Of a stretch of DNA of 64,000 nucleotides, positions 21,801 to 33,600 are shown one piece after another (within the stretch, counting starts at the first letter, position 1; each line of letters begins with the position of its first letter). The notes under the pieces are model-generated. The model was not told the origin of the DNA and did no database searches. It saw nothing but the letters and a program-made list of their open reading frames with translations. The translations under genes were made by a program, and so were the position numbers. Origin of the DNA: Trebouxia sp. TZW2008 (Eukaryota; Chlorophyta; Trebouxiophyceae; Trebouxiales; Trebouxiaceae); NCBI GenBank assembly GCA_002118135.1, contig BDIU01000160.1:310001-374000 (forward strand), written 5' to 3'.

Positions 21801-24685
21801 AGCTCATTGCTAGACATCTGAAGCACATTAGCAAATCATTGGGATAGTGCAATGCTACAGCTCAGCTGACATGACACTGTGTTTGTCAGGGTCTGGTGAC
21901 TCTGCTGTCCAACCCGGTGATAGCCAATGCTGTTGCTGGGTTGGCCACCTCTGCCACCGCTTTTGCAGCTGTGGAGAGAGTGCTGCTGTTCCAGATGCGC
22001 AATGCCACCGTTGCACCCTTTGGTGAGACTGTGCAGCAGGTCTTCTCCAAGATCTCAGCCCTGCGTGACTCCCTTGATGGACCCCAGGTGAGATGTTTAA
22101 GAGCTCAGTGTCTGATTGCTGCTGTTGCTGTTGCTGCTGCTGCTGCTGTTGGATGGTCTCAATGTCTTTGCAATTTTGCTCTTGACATGGGCTTCTTGAC
22201 ACGGGCTTCATTAGCATGATCTTTGCCGCCTATGTGTTGACTGCGGTCTCTATGGTAGTTGCAGCTGGCACGCTGTGGAGAGCCCATTCACACTGTGTTG
22301 CATGCTACAGTCTGTTGACCAAGGCCCGTTGAACACTGATCCCCGCACATTGTCTGTCCCAGGTGCATATATCAATAACATTCCCACTCGCATCAGGGGT
22401 TGAATGCCAAGCCACAATGGTAGTTGCACGCGCCACGTTATGCACAGCTGTTTCACACTGTGTTGTGTGCTGCAGTCTGATGATCAAGTGCTGTTGAACA
22501 CTAACCCCCGCACTGTTGCTGTGCTTTATGCATACATCATCAATATTCCCACCAACATCAGGGGATTAACATGCAGCCACTGCATGGACACTGACAGTGT
22601 TTTGGGTACTGCAGTCTGATGACCAAGGACTGTTGAACACTAACCCCCGCACTGTTGCTGCGCTTTATGCATACATTATCAACATTCCCACCAACATCAG
22701 GGGATGAACATGCGGCCACTGCATGGACACTGACAGTGTTTTGCGTACTGCAGTCTGATGACCAAGGCCTGTTGAACACTGACCCCCGCACCATTGCTGT
22801 GCCAGATGCATACATCAACAACATCCCCACCGACATCAGAGGTTTGACCTTCAGCCGCACTCCCCAGCAGGTCATCAACATCTACTGCCTGGGTAACCCC
22901 AGCGGCATCAGCCCCTTCTTCCCTAATGGGTTTGTGGGAGCCATCAACAGACCTGACGGTTACGCCAACATGGCCACTGGCTTGGAAGACTTCCCAGCCT
23001 CACCAAAAGACGCTTACCAGGTGAAGTGTAGTCCTGATGTAAAGACTGCATTGTTCTCACCCGGTAGAGTCTACTCTTGATGTAAAGACTGCATTGTTCT
23101 CATAAAGCATGACCTGCTGGCTTGGAAGAACTCCCAGCCTCACCAAAACACGCTTACCAGGTAAAGTATACTCCTGATGTAAAGACTGCATTGTTCTCCT
23201 CCAGTAAAGTTTATTCTTGATGTAAAGCATTGTTCTCATATGTATTGTTCTCATAAACCATGTCCTGCTGGCTTGCAAAGGTTCCCTGCCTCACCAAAGG
23301 ATGCCTACCAGGTACAGTGTGTCTCTAATGTATCGACTGTATTGATCTTGTGAAATAGGGTTCACTGGCAAACTCCCTTGCCTCACCAAAGGACTTGTAC
23401 CAGGTACAGTGTATCTGTGGTGCAACAACTGCATTGTGCTTGCGAAAAATGATTCGCTGGCTTGGGGAACTTTCCTGCCTCACCAAAGGACGCTTTCCAG
23501 GTAGAGTGTATTTCCAATGTGTCAACTGCATTGTTCTTGTGAAAACGTGAAGAAATGGTTCTCTAGCTTGGAAAACTTCCCTGCATCACCAAAGGATGCT
23601 TACCAGGTGCAGCGTAGTCTGACGTGACAAACTCATTCACCTCACAAAACATGTCCTGCCATAATTCATGGTGAGAGTGACAGTTTTGTACAGGAGTTTT
23701 GTATACACAAACATCCATTGCAAGCTGTCACTTGACCCTGCAATGTTGCATAAAGATGCCATCACCCTGCCATAACAGTCACAAGAAAGCAGTCTATTGC
23801 GCAATTGGGCGTCGTCTGTTTCCCCAATCGCGTTGCAGCCCAGCATTAGTGCCAAGGCAGTTTGAGCTGATACAGCCCTTTACTGGACCCATTGACAACA
23901 GCTAATTCATGATCAGGTGGTTGACAACAGTCAAACAGTCTAGCTGCTGCGCAGATGACACAGCAATTGACTGGCCCTGTTGACAACAACTTATTCATGA
24001 CCTGGTGTTTTGACCTGGTGTTTTGACACAAGTCATGTCAACTCTCTGCTGAACTGATGCTTGTGCTTGCAGGAGTCTATTGCCCAAGTGGGCACCGTCT
24101 TCCCACCCATTCAGAATTCCAGCCCAGCATCAGTGCCAGGAGAGTTTGAGCTGACTCAAGCCTTCGCTGCCCCATTGACAACGGCTGATTCATGACATGA
24201 TGGCTTGACACAAGTCATATCAACTCTCTGCTGAACTGATGCTTGTGCTTGCAGGAGTCTATTGCCCAAGTGGGCACCGTCTTGCCACCCATTCAGGACT
24301 CCAGCCCAGCATCAGTGCCAGGAGAGTTTGAGCTGACTCAAGCCTTCGCTGCCCCATTGACAACGGCTGATTCATGACATGACGGCTTGACACCAGTCAT
24401 GTCAACTTTCTGCTGAACTGATGCTTATGCATGCAGGAGTCTATTGCCCAAGTGGGCACCGTCTTCCCACCCATTCAGGGCTCCAGCCCAGCCTCGGTGC
24501 CAGGAGAGTTTGAGCTGACTCAAGCCTTGACTGGCCCCATTGACAACGGCTCATTCATGACCAGGGGTTTCGACACCAGCCTGCCCAACCTGGACAATGC
24601 AAACACCGCAAACAACACACAGGTCCAAGTGGGATCCCCGGGCGGTGTCATCCCTGCTGCACAGTTGCGCAGCTCTGGCAAGTAG
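18816..24685 (+). CDS. desiccation-related ferritin-like secreted protein (paralogue 1)
   Basis: Nine exons: 18816-18909, 19004-19078, 19173-19289, 19882-19982, 20603-20744, 21178-21251, 21890-22087, 22754-23020 and 24437-24685; phases close to 438 residues. A signal peptide (LILLVACVTLSAAQP) starts the protein. The body matches the plant/algal desiccation-related protein family (PCC13-62 type, Ferritin_2). It has TNVECLEGQF (Glu78, Glu81), EQGH (Glu128-x-x-His131), TLEELGATG and AVERVLLFQ (Glu230). The last motif lacks the His of a second ExxH pair, so a complete di-iron site is doubtful. A secreted, stress-protective role is inferred from the family. Introns around exons 4, 5, 8 and 9 are full of exon-edge copies. 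In-frame ATG codons upstream (for example 18771) are possible starts, but the one chosen sits directly before the signal peptide. Confidence 0.85.
19480..19580 (+). repeat. two upstream copies of the exon-4 acceptor of ferritin-like gene 1
   Basis: CACTGCTGCAG-GCAACCTGAACTTG (near 19513) and TTGGTGCAG-GCAATCTGAG (near 19567) mirror the real boundary TGATGCTGCAG-GCAACTTGAACTTG at 19882. The flanking intron bases are copied as well (CTTGACATGCCA at about 19460 and 19827). Confidence 0.75.
19618..19812 (-). mobile_element. composite SINE-like element inserted in an intron
   Basis: The 180-bp element at 19626-19805 reads on the minus strand. It begins TAGCAACGCTAG, has an internal CCCTTTTCGTTACA after about 69 bp, and ends with the same 14-bp tail. 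Near-identical flanks CACAAATC (19618-19625) and CACAATC (19806-19812) look like a target-site duplication. The second module holds an 8-bp stem GACCTCAG/CTGAGGTC and a GTGCGATTCCT resembling a Pol III B box (GGTTCGANTCC), so a tRNA-like origin is possible. The insertion splits a duplicated piece of the third intron. Confidence 0.7.
20080..20150 (+). repeat. CCTGC-rich low-complexity tract
   Basis: Runs of CCCTG/CCTGC pentamers in the intron after 19982, extending a C-rich stretch that begins at the splice donor. Confidence 0.8.
20523..20555 (+). repeat. upstream copy of 5' edge of exon 20603-20744
   Basis: CACTGCAG-GGACATGCACTGTCTG copies the real boundary CAACTGCAG-GGACACGCACTGACTG about 66 bp downstream. 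Confidence 0.75.
20810..20870 (+). repeat. downstream copy of 3' edge of exon 20603-20744
   Basis: GGCAGCAACACTGTCCAGCA and CCATTTG-GTAGGCATTCAGTC reproduce the real exon end and donor (CCTTTTG-GTAGGCATCTCGTC at 20745) about 110 bp later. Confidence 0.85.
21005..21035 (+). repeat. GCA trinucleotide microsatellite
   Basis: Nine or so AGC units in the intron between exons 5 and 6 of ferritin-like gene 1. Confidence 0.85.
22311..22705 (+). repeat. three upstream pseudo-exon copies of exon 22754-23020
   Basis: Copies start directly after an AG at about 22311, 22476 and 22615. The last two spacings to the real exon are 139 bp each. Each carries about 88 bases encoding the first roughly 30 residues (core LLNTDPRTIAV) and stops just after ACATCAGGGG, where a TGA or TAA follows in place of the next codons. 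All three keep an acceptor-like TACAG or TGCAG. Confidence 0.95.
23101..23610 (+). repeat. five downstream copies of the 3' end of exon 22754-23020
   Basis: The exon end encoding FPASPKDAYQ with its donor is repeated with copy ends at about 23160, 23311, 23403, 23500 and 23606. Each copy has CCTCACCAAA or CATCACCAAA, a CCAG end and a following GT (gtaaag, gtacag, gtacag, gtagag, gtgcag). They thus form an array of five potential donors. Part of the intron (CTGATGTAAAGACTGCATTG) is repeated with them. Confidence 0.95.
23800..24436 (+). repeat. 182-bp tandem copies upstream of last exon 24437-24685
   Basis: Two well-preserved units start after GCAG at 24073 and 24255, exactly 182 bp apart. The second is exactly 182 bp before the real exon start at 24437. 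They encode SIAQVGTV and PGEFELTQAF, but a small deletion changes the frame and ends it early. A much older copy lies at about 23800-23905 and a fragment near 23965-24005. Confidence 0.95.
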
Positions 24686-27630
24686 AGGATGTGTGAGCTG
24701 TGATGTGATACGCGTATGCTTAGACAGTTGGCTTATGCAGTCAGCTTATGCTGATGTGAGGGCTGCCGTCAGCTGTAGCTCATGCATTTAGCCATATGCA
24801 GTCAGCTTTATGATGTGAGGGATCGCAGTCAGCTTATGCAGTCAGCTTTATGATGTGAGGGATCGCAGTCAGCTTATGCAGTTAGCTATAGCTTATGCTT
24901 ATGCTGATGCTTGGCATTGCAGTCAGCTTATGCTTTTGCAAGGGATTGCAGTTAGTTTGTTTTGTTTATGTTATGAAGTGGGGCGTGCTGTAGCACCAGC
25001 ACCATCACTGCTGGCAAGTGAGATAACTCAAAAGCAATCACTTTCATCACTGTCGTGTGTGTGTGTCCAGCCCACCAGGACTTCAGGCACAAATTTGTGG
25101 CACCTCAGTGATGCTGCTTGGTTTGTGTGAGGCATGATTATGTTTCTGCTCGGTTTAGTTTTGGTGAAATGGCAATGTGTACATGTGATTATCGCTCTGA
25201 TTTTGCAGCTCCTAGCAATCCAGACTCTTTGTGCGCCCCTGCTCAGATACATTTAGTTATATTTGGTTGCTGTACCTGTTTTGTTCCTGAAGATGATAGG
25301 CTGCAAGATCTGTGATGTAAAGAAGTCAGTGTCCAACGCTTTGAGAGAAAAGATGCACTGCTAGACTGCATGCACATCATTCCTTTGCTGATGTTACAGG
25401 ACCAGGCAAAAGGGAAAGTTGCTGTGGTACCGGCAAAGTTTGGGATGGTGAAACCATATGGCATAGACCATTGCACAGAGCGCTGCTGCTACCGAGTTAT
25501 GCTTGAGAACAACATTGTGATGTGATGCAACATGCATGTACTGTTTGTTGTGCCAGCAAGGAAGTTGCAAATGGTTCAAGCGTGACGTTCAATCCAGCAT
25601 TGCAGTGATTTGCTGTATGATGTGCTGACTGCTGAGAAATGAATATGGACAGGTCACTGCTCTGCGTTTTACGCCGTCACAAGCAGGAGTTGTTGCTAGT
25701 CTGGACTCAGCAATTTGCGTTGTTTACTTTGTGTGACAAGTCTGCTCTTCTGAAGCAAACCACAGCGTCAAGCTGATGAATTGCTACAATACGAGGTATG
25801 TCATACAGCTGCAGGTCTAATACGTATGCAGTTGATGCATCAAATAGCTTTCGGAACCACTTGTGTCAGGCACAGAGCAGTACCGGCTCAGTAGACTCTG
25901 GTCAGTAAAATTTTTAACATAATATCAGGCACTCACGGGCCGAATGTAGAATGTGGATGACGTGTAGCCTTACGAGCCATACGCTATTGGGATGGTCAAG
26001 AATTGGTCAAACACGACTTAGCAGATCCGTTGCAAGGGGTTCACATGTCCGTGCATGCTGGAGGATCCAGTACTGCTTGCTCCCTGTTGAAGCGCTTTTG
26101 ACCATCACGCATCGCGGACCTGTCTCAGCGGAGTCTGGCAAAGCTTGACGGTGTGGATGTCGAAGGTGTTGCGGCTGACTGCTTGTGCAAGTCCCTTCGC
26201 AGCTACAGTGCCTGCCATCAAATTATCAATCATTACCATAACTTCCTCTCAAGCAGTAACCGTCAACCATTACAACCTGCTTGAAGCTGTCGACCAGCTA
26301 CTGAGCAGGTTGCAATGATTGATTATTGCTGGTCCAGCAGGTGCAGGAGACCAATTGCCGTGACATGCTGCTCAACCCACAGGTCCAAAGCCTACATAGG
26401 CGCAATGCCATGCTGGCTGTGATCGAAGGATCACGCCTATGGTTTCGAGCTGGTGGCCAGCTCAACAAGGTCATGATGACTTAGAGTGTACCTTTTGTGA
26501 TTGTAGATGCTGATCATGGACTGAGCAGAACATTGAGGAAATTTCTGATTACACCCGCTCACAACCAGAGCTGCATCTGGCCAATGAGTTGGTGGGCTTT
26601 TAGCCTGCAGGTACTGACCATCATGCTGCATGCAATTACAATACAACTGCAGTCCTGCACTGGAGATCGGAAATGATCACTGATTATCATTAGCCATGCT
26701 AAATGCTTTTTTGCAAGCTTCTGCAGAGTACGCTATGCGCATGTCTTGCACTGCATCTACATGCGCCCGCTTGACGAGCCGCCACATCTTCTCCCTGGGA
26801 ATGGCACATTCCGTCAGGTCTGTTAGCCGAGAATCTATATACTCGACATACATCCTGTACTAATATCGGGAATTGATATATGAAACCCCCGAATTTTCAG
26901 AGCCATGTGCACGTGACATCGCACGTTCAAGCACGTGTTGGCGGTTGCGAAGACTTGTGGCGGCAGTACTTTGAACTTGTGTCGAGTGCTGCTAAGCACA
27001 CTCGGCCGTTGATAAGGAAACCAAATTTCATCATGTAATGAACACATGACAAGTTGCCTTGATCATCTTGAGGTTGTCCAAAAGCATCGTGTCACGTTAT
27101 CTCTTTTTATTCCTAACGGGCATTAGACGCTCGTCGCTCGCATCTCAACAGCATCGTGCTTTCGGCTGCCGCGCTTTGGCACTCGAGGGCCGTTTTCTAC
27201 ACCCTTACCGGTGAGTATCGAGTCCTGTGATAGCGCGGCGACACTGTGCGCTTGAGCGTGCAGTCAAATGCAAGGCTCAAGTCCTGAGTCTGCGCTGCCG
27301 TCGGTCACCGAATGTGCCACGGCAGGATCCGGCTTATATTTGATTTGCCGAGCTCATAAGTTTCTGCGCGTCGGCCAGCGAACGAGAGACCTTTCAGTAC
27401 TTGTTCTACGAGAAACATCCATATTTGCAAGGTCCGTGACATCGACTCTGGTGACTGTTGCCTCGCTCGCGACTTGTGTAAGCAGCTCAATTTCCGATTG
27501 TAAATTTGAAACGCTTGCGTCGGAGCGTTCACGACGCTGAAAATGCGCCATTAGTCCCGGTTCGCCGAACATGTGCAAGCCAATGGCATGCCTCTCGTCT
27601 CTGTGCCCACTATGCCGCCGCTGGCTGCAG
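24686..27630 (+). other. 3' region of ferritin-like gene 1 and promoter side of gene 2; no further gene supported
   Basis: Imperfect tandem repeats with the phrase AGCTTATGCAGTCAGCTTTA lie at about 24720-24960. A TGTAA near 25316 is a candidate 3' end. From 25.4 to 27.0 kb I find only short frames with no family resemblance. CpG density rises at about 27100-27450 and a G-GTGAGT at 27210 could be a 5'UTR splice donor for gene 2. Open frames on both strands here are probably by-products of that composition. Confidence 0.5.
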
Positions 27631-30600
27631 ATGCGCGCAAGCTTTATTGTCTTTCTAGTGGGGTTGGTTGCGGTCTCCGCGCAACCATTCCAGCCCGGAC
27701 AGGGCTTGGCACCTCTTGGTGAGTCGTCTGCCAGTGGTGGCACGTGATGTTTGACTCGGCGACTCAAGCCTGCGACATATTCCATAGCCCAGCTCCTCCA
27801 AGCTTTGCAAACAACAGTGCACAGTGGCAACACCATCCAGACTCAGTGCGTCTGTTGTAGGCAACTTGAGGACATCAGACTCTGGGGGACCATACAACTT
27901 GTCCTTGCTCAGTGTACAAGAGGCTGAGGTTAGATGTGAGTGACCCTTTGCGACTGGTTCCTTTTGACATCATGAACACTCTTGCTGCTGTTGGAACTGA
28001 CGCATAAGTTGCTTTGCAGCTGGAATTGCTGCCAGACAGAGCTACACAGACGCTGACCTCATCAACTTTTTGACAAATGTCGAGTAAGTCAACAAGACGA
28101 TGTTGTTTTGCTTGATGAGCTCAGCTATCCCAGCTCTCTATGGTCACTTCATTTAAACAATGTGCAACTGTCAGGTGCCTGGAGGGTCAGTTTGACACCT
28201 ATGGTGCCTTCGGCTTTGGCTTTGTTGGTGAGTCACACGCATAACTTCACTAATTTATCGCATCTTGCCATGCAACCCACATGGCCATATCACTTGTCCA
28301 CATGAATCAGTGCCAGCAGTCAAGGCATCACGCTTTTGCCAAGAGGATGACTTGCTAGCTCTTGGCAATTGGCTTACCTGGAGTTGTTCCAACTGGTGTT
28401 ACTTGATTATTGCTTGTATGCACAGGTCTGCACGTATGCAACGGCGATTACATTGTAATAATGTGTGCGCAGGCAACCTTGACTTGAACGGACCCAACCC
28501 ACGTGGCGGTCGCAAGGCCAACCTTTCTGACGCTGTCTTGCCATACGTGCAAGAAATTGCTCTCAGCGAGCAGGTGATTCAACAACACAGCACATGGTCT
28601 CCGTTGCGTTGATTGCTAGCGCTATGCATGCTTCTACTGTTGCTCTGCCTCATTGTCTGCATGTTCAAGCGTCATAGTAAGTGCCTGTTTGGTGTGGTCT
28701 GGTCAATGTAAACTGCCCATGCTGTGCTGCCAGTGCTATCTTGCCTGGTCCTGATCACGTCAATGGCTCACTGCATTGCTCTGCTTCTGTTAGTCAGATT
28801 GTGATACATTTTGTGTCAATCATTAGTGCCACACTCAAAGTCGCTTGAATCAGCATCTGTAGCTTCATCATTCATACAAATACACTAGCCGTAGCTATGC
28901 ATGGTAAGCATCAGCTCTGCTGTATGAATTGTGGCCCTCATGGCACTGTATCAAGCATTTTGTCTACCTCGCACATGCAGTCGAGCATGCTATTTGTGCT
29001 GCAGGGCCATGCACTGTTTGTGAGGCAGGCAGGAGGTGTTCTGCCATGCCCCCAAGTTGACTTTGTTGGCGGCTTCAATGCCTTCTTTGCAGCTGCTTAC
29101 GGCTTGGGCTCCCAAACCGTAGCACAAAAGTTTGGAGCAGCATTTGGTATTCAACTTGCTGCTCATTTCACCTGCTGCCTTGCCAGACAGCTCATTCAAT
29201 GTCTTGTCCACTGTCATAGCCATTGTCTGCTGCACCCGGGACTATATTGCCAGTGACTATTACACCTGCTTTGCTTGTCTACATTACTTGTAGTGGTGAG
29301 CAGGTGGATCACGTGTGCGCGTCGCGTCAGAGTTCCATGATTTTTACATGGATCAACTGCGTGTCATTCTGTTTTTACAATGATTGACTGCACCTACTCG
29401 ATGTTAGCATATTGTATGACACTGGCAATGCGTGTTGACATCAGTCTGCTTGAGCACAGCATTCCCAACTTACTCAACTTAGCTCAGACATAATGCAAGC
29501 TGTTGACCTGTTTTTGGGCGCTATTGCAAAGCCTATCCAGGCTCATGTCTCATGTCCCAGTTGGGGAAAACCGAGCACTGACCATGATGTGTTTGTTGTG
29601 CAGACCCCTTCGCAAATGATGTCAACTTTTTGTTGTCTGTATTGACCCTGGAGGAGCTGGGTGCCACTGGCAACAAGGTGAACTACTGCAGCATTTACTT
29701 TTGTACAGTTGCTGTTACAATCAATACTATGCTATACTATAGGTATGTGAATGCTGTACTTCACTACAGCTACAATGTATGCCACAGGCAATGTACAGCA
29801 TGACCCGTGTGCACTGCTGCATGATGTATACATACTGGATGACCATTATGACTTTGTGACATGCCTGTTCTCTCACCCTCAACATAGCAATGGATTTGTT
29901 CTGCTTTCATTTTGTCATCAGAGCAGCACTCGGCTTGCTCCTCTTTCGCCAGCAATGAACATTGCACATGCTGTGCTTGCTCATGTTTATTCTGCACCCT
30001 CAATGCATGATCTCCGCACTTGGATACGGTACATGGCACTGTGCATGATGATGTACATGATACTGAACATGATCTCGGGACACGGAACTACTGTACACAG
30101 AATCTGTATGCTGATTGATCTGTGCCCTCTGCTGCATCTTCACTTTGACCGCTGGTGTGTTTTCATCAGCTGAAAAGCACAGCTGCCCTCACAGACAACT
30201 AGTCATTGCAGCAAGGGTATCAAATATCTGTTGCTGTCAGCTGGCAAGCACTGCAGCCCTTACGAAGGATCAGTCATTGCGGCAAGGGTGTCGATCATCT
30301 GCCAGAAACAAGCAAGTACTGTTGCTGTGCATGTGTTGTACACATTCGTCTCAAGCTTAAGATTTGGCTGGGTGCAGGGTCTTGTGGGTCTGTTCAGCAA
30401 CCCAGTACTAGCCAACGGTGTCGCTGGGCTGGCCACCTCTGCCACCGCTTTTGCAGCTGTGGAGAGGACTCTGCTGTTCCAGAGGCGTAACACCACTGTG
30501 GCTCCTTTTGGTGAGACTGTGCAGCAGGTCTTCTCCAGAGTCTCAGCCCTGCGTGACTCCCTTGATGGACCCCAGGTGAGCTTCCTTCCTTCATGCCTGC

Positions 30601-33600
30601 AACATGTTTGTGTTCAATTCAAGGAGTTTCATTGGGTTCCCAGCAGATTTATCATATAGTCGCGATGGGCAGGAAGGCTGTGCATGGTTGACACAACTGG
30701 AATCTGCATGCATCCATGTTCATGCGCAATGCACTCATTGCATTAGCTACAAGGTTGCAGCTCTTGAAGATCTTCTGTCATGCATCATCATTGAAAGCAC
30801 TATTGTTTGCTTGTATGCAGATGCAGCCAACTGCAGCCTGAATTCATGGTCAGAACTGCGTTTCATTTTGCCATACAGCCATATCATGCAGTCTGCAGTG
30901 CTTGTGTTGATGATCTGGCTGTTTATGCAGCTGCTTGATGATATTGCCTGCATGCCCGACATTACACAGCACACTGTTTAAATTACTGCCGAGCTGTGCT
31001 ACTGATCACTGACGCTGTCACATTGTGATTTGCAGTCTGATGACCAAGGCCTGGTGAACACTGACCCCCGCACCATTGCTGTGCCTGATGCGTTTATCAA
31101 CAACATCCCCACCGACATCAGGGGTTTGACCTTCAGCCGCACTCCCCAGCAGGTCATCAACATTTACACTTTGGGCAACCCCAGCGGCATCAGCCCTTTC
31201 TTCCCTAACGGTTTTGTGGGCGCCATCAACAGACCTGACGGTTACGCTAACCAGGCTACTGGCCTTGAGAACTTCCCCACCAACCCCAGGGTTGCATTCC
31301 AGGTAGGAAGGAGTCACATTGCGCTTTGTGAGTAGAGCACAGTAATGCGCAGCATACAACACAAGGCCAACTCAAGTTCACAATGTATTTTGTGAGTACA
31401 GTATGGTCTGACACAGAACAGATCATGTATCATGGCTTTTACTAGAAAGAGCACTACAAATCACAGCCCTCTCATTTTCAGAGTGGAGTGTGCAGCTTAT
31501 GACTGTCAGTCCCAAGTTTTCATGACCTGGCAATGCAGAGATACCTCTGTTGTGTCGACAAGCATCTGCAACTTCCTGATGGTAGCATCTTACGAAGCAC
31601 AATTCAAACGCTGACTTGCTGAGGGCATCTTGCCACTTAGGCTGCTCTTCTGTTGCATAAATGTGAACATCATGCAGAACAATCCCAGCACATTTGCGCA
31701 TGCATTCTGTGAGCGATGAGGAGCTTTGGCTGGTTGATGACATGCTGTCTGTCCATGCAGGAGACTGTAGCCCAGGTGGGTACCATCTCCCCACCCATTC
31801 AGGGCTCCAGCCCAGCAACAGTCATTGGAGAGACTGAGCTAACTGAGGCTTTGTACGGCGCAATCGACGGCGGCACCTACCTGACCAGGGGTTACACCAC
31901 TGCACCTAACCTCAATCAGGCCAATACCAACAACTGCACCCAGGTGCAAGTTGGTACCCCAGGGGGGGTCATCCCCGCTGCCCGCCTAAGGCCTAACCAA
32001 CCAGGCTGCCCTGGCTCAGCCGGGGCTCCTGCAAGCGCCCCTAGGGCTGCACCTTCTTCTTCTTCAGTCTCAGGCTCTGGCACTTCTTCTTCTTCCACTG
32101 CCAGGGGCACAGCCACTCCTCCTCTTCTCTCAGCCAACCCTGCCCAGACCCCACGCGCCACCCCAGCTTCAACCACACGCTCAGTGACTCCATCCACACC
32201 ATCCACCCCAAGCAGCACCCCAGCAGCCACCACACGCTCAGTGACCCCATCTACCCCAGCCACTACCCCAGCTGCTACCCCACGGGCAAACGCCCCTGCA
32301 GCTGCACCACCAGCAACTCCTAGAGCCACCACAGCCCCAGGGGCCGCCACCCCTGCTGCGACCCCCAGGGCCACCACTGCCACCACCCCAGCCGCCACCC
32401 CAAGGGTAAGTCCAGCACCTGCAACTCCTACCACACCTAGGGTAGCCCCTGCACCCATTCAAGGACCCACCCCAAGAGCCACTACAGCCCCAGGCGGCCC
32501 AGCAACCCCAGCTCCCACCCCCAGGGTCACCATTGCCACCCCAGCTGCCACCCCAAAAGTAACTCCAGCGCCCGCTACACCCGCAACCACCCCAGCCCCC
32601 ACCCCCAGGGCAACCACAGCAACACCTCCCGTCACCCCAGCTGCTACCCCCAGGGTAACCACTGCAACACCCCCAGTCACCCCAGCTGCCACACCAAGAG
32701 TGACTGCCGCCCCAGTCACCCCGCCTGCAACCCCAAGAGCAGCCCCTGCTCCCGTTCAGGCACCCACTCCGCCCGCAACCCCCCGGGCCACACCTGCCCC
32801 CACCCAGGTATCAGCAATACCCCTCCCACCTGCCACTCCAAGGGCAGCCCCTGCACCCGTCCAGGCACCCACCCCACCCGCCACCCCAAGAGCCACCACA
32901 CCACCCTCACCAGTGACCCCAGCCACCCCACCCGCCACCCCAAGGGCCTCCACTGCCCCTACTCAGGCACCAACTCCATCCCCTACTCCCAGAGCAACCC
33001 CTGCTCCCTCCCCAATCACAACCCCCGCCCCAACTCAGGTATCATCAATCCCCCTCCCACCTGCCACCCCAAGGGCAGCCGCTGCACCTGTTCCAGCGCT
33101 TACCCCAAGAGTGACCCCTGCCCCATCCCCAATCACAGTCCCTGCCCCCTCCCCAATCACGACCCCTGCCCCCACTCAGGTAGCATCGATCCCTCTCCCA
33201 CCTGCCACCCCGAGGGCAGCCCCTGCACCTGTTCCAGCCCCTACCCCACCTTCTACCCCAACATCAACCCCTGCACCCACCCCTCCTGCCACCCAGGTAC
33301 CAAACCCCTCCCCACCCACGACCCCTGCACCTACACAGGTGTCATCAATCCCCCTCCCACCTGCCACCCCCAGGGCAGCCCCCGCACCTACTCAGGCACC
33401 CGCCCCACCCACTACCCCACCCCCTACTCCTACTCCTACTGCTCCACAGGTAGCTGCTCAATCTCCTCACCCTTGTGTCATCCCTTGTAACCCCATACAC
33501 ACTCATCTTGTCCATGCTCATGCCTTGTTGCCCTGCTGAGTTTCCTACTGAACCTATGCAGGCAACTACTCCTCCAGCAACTCCAAAGGCCACCCCCGCC

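Noticed and set aside
24073..24254. The upstream 182-bp unit as the true last exon of ferritin-like gene 1
   Set aside because: It stops early after a frame change, while the third unit continues into the C-terminus conserved in the paralogue.
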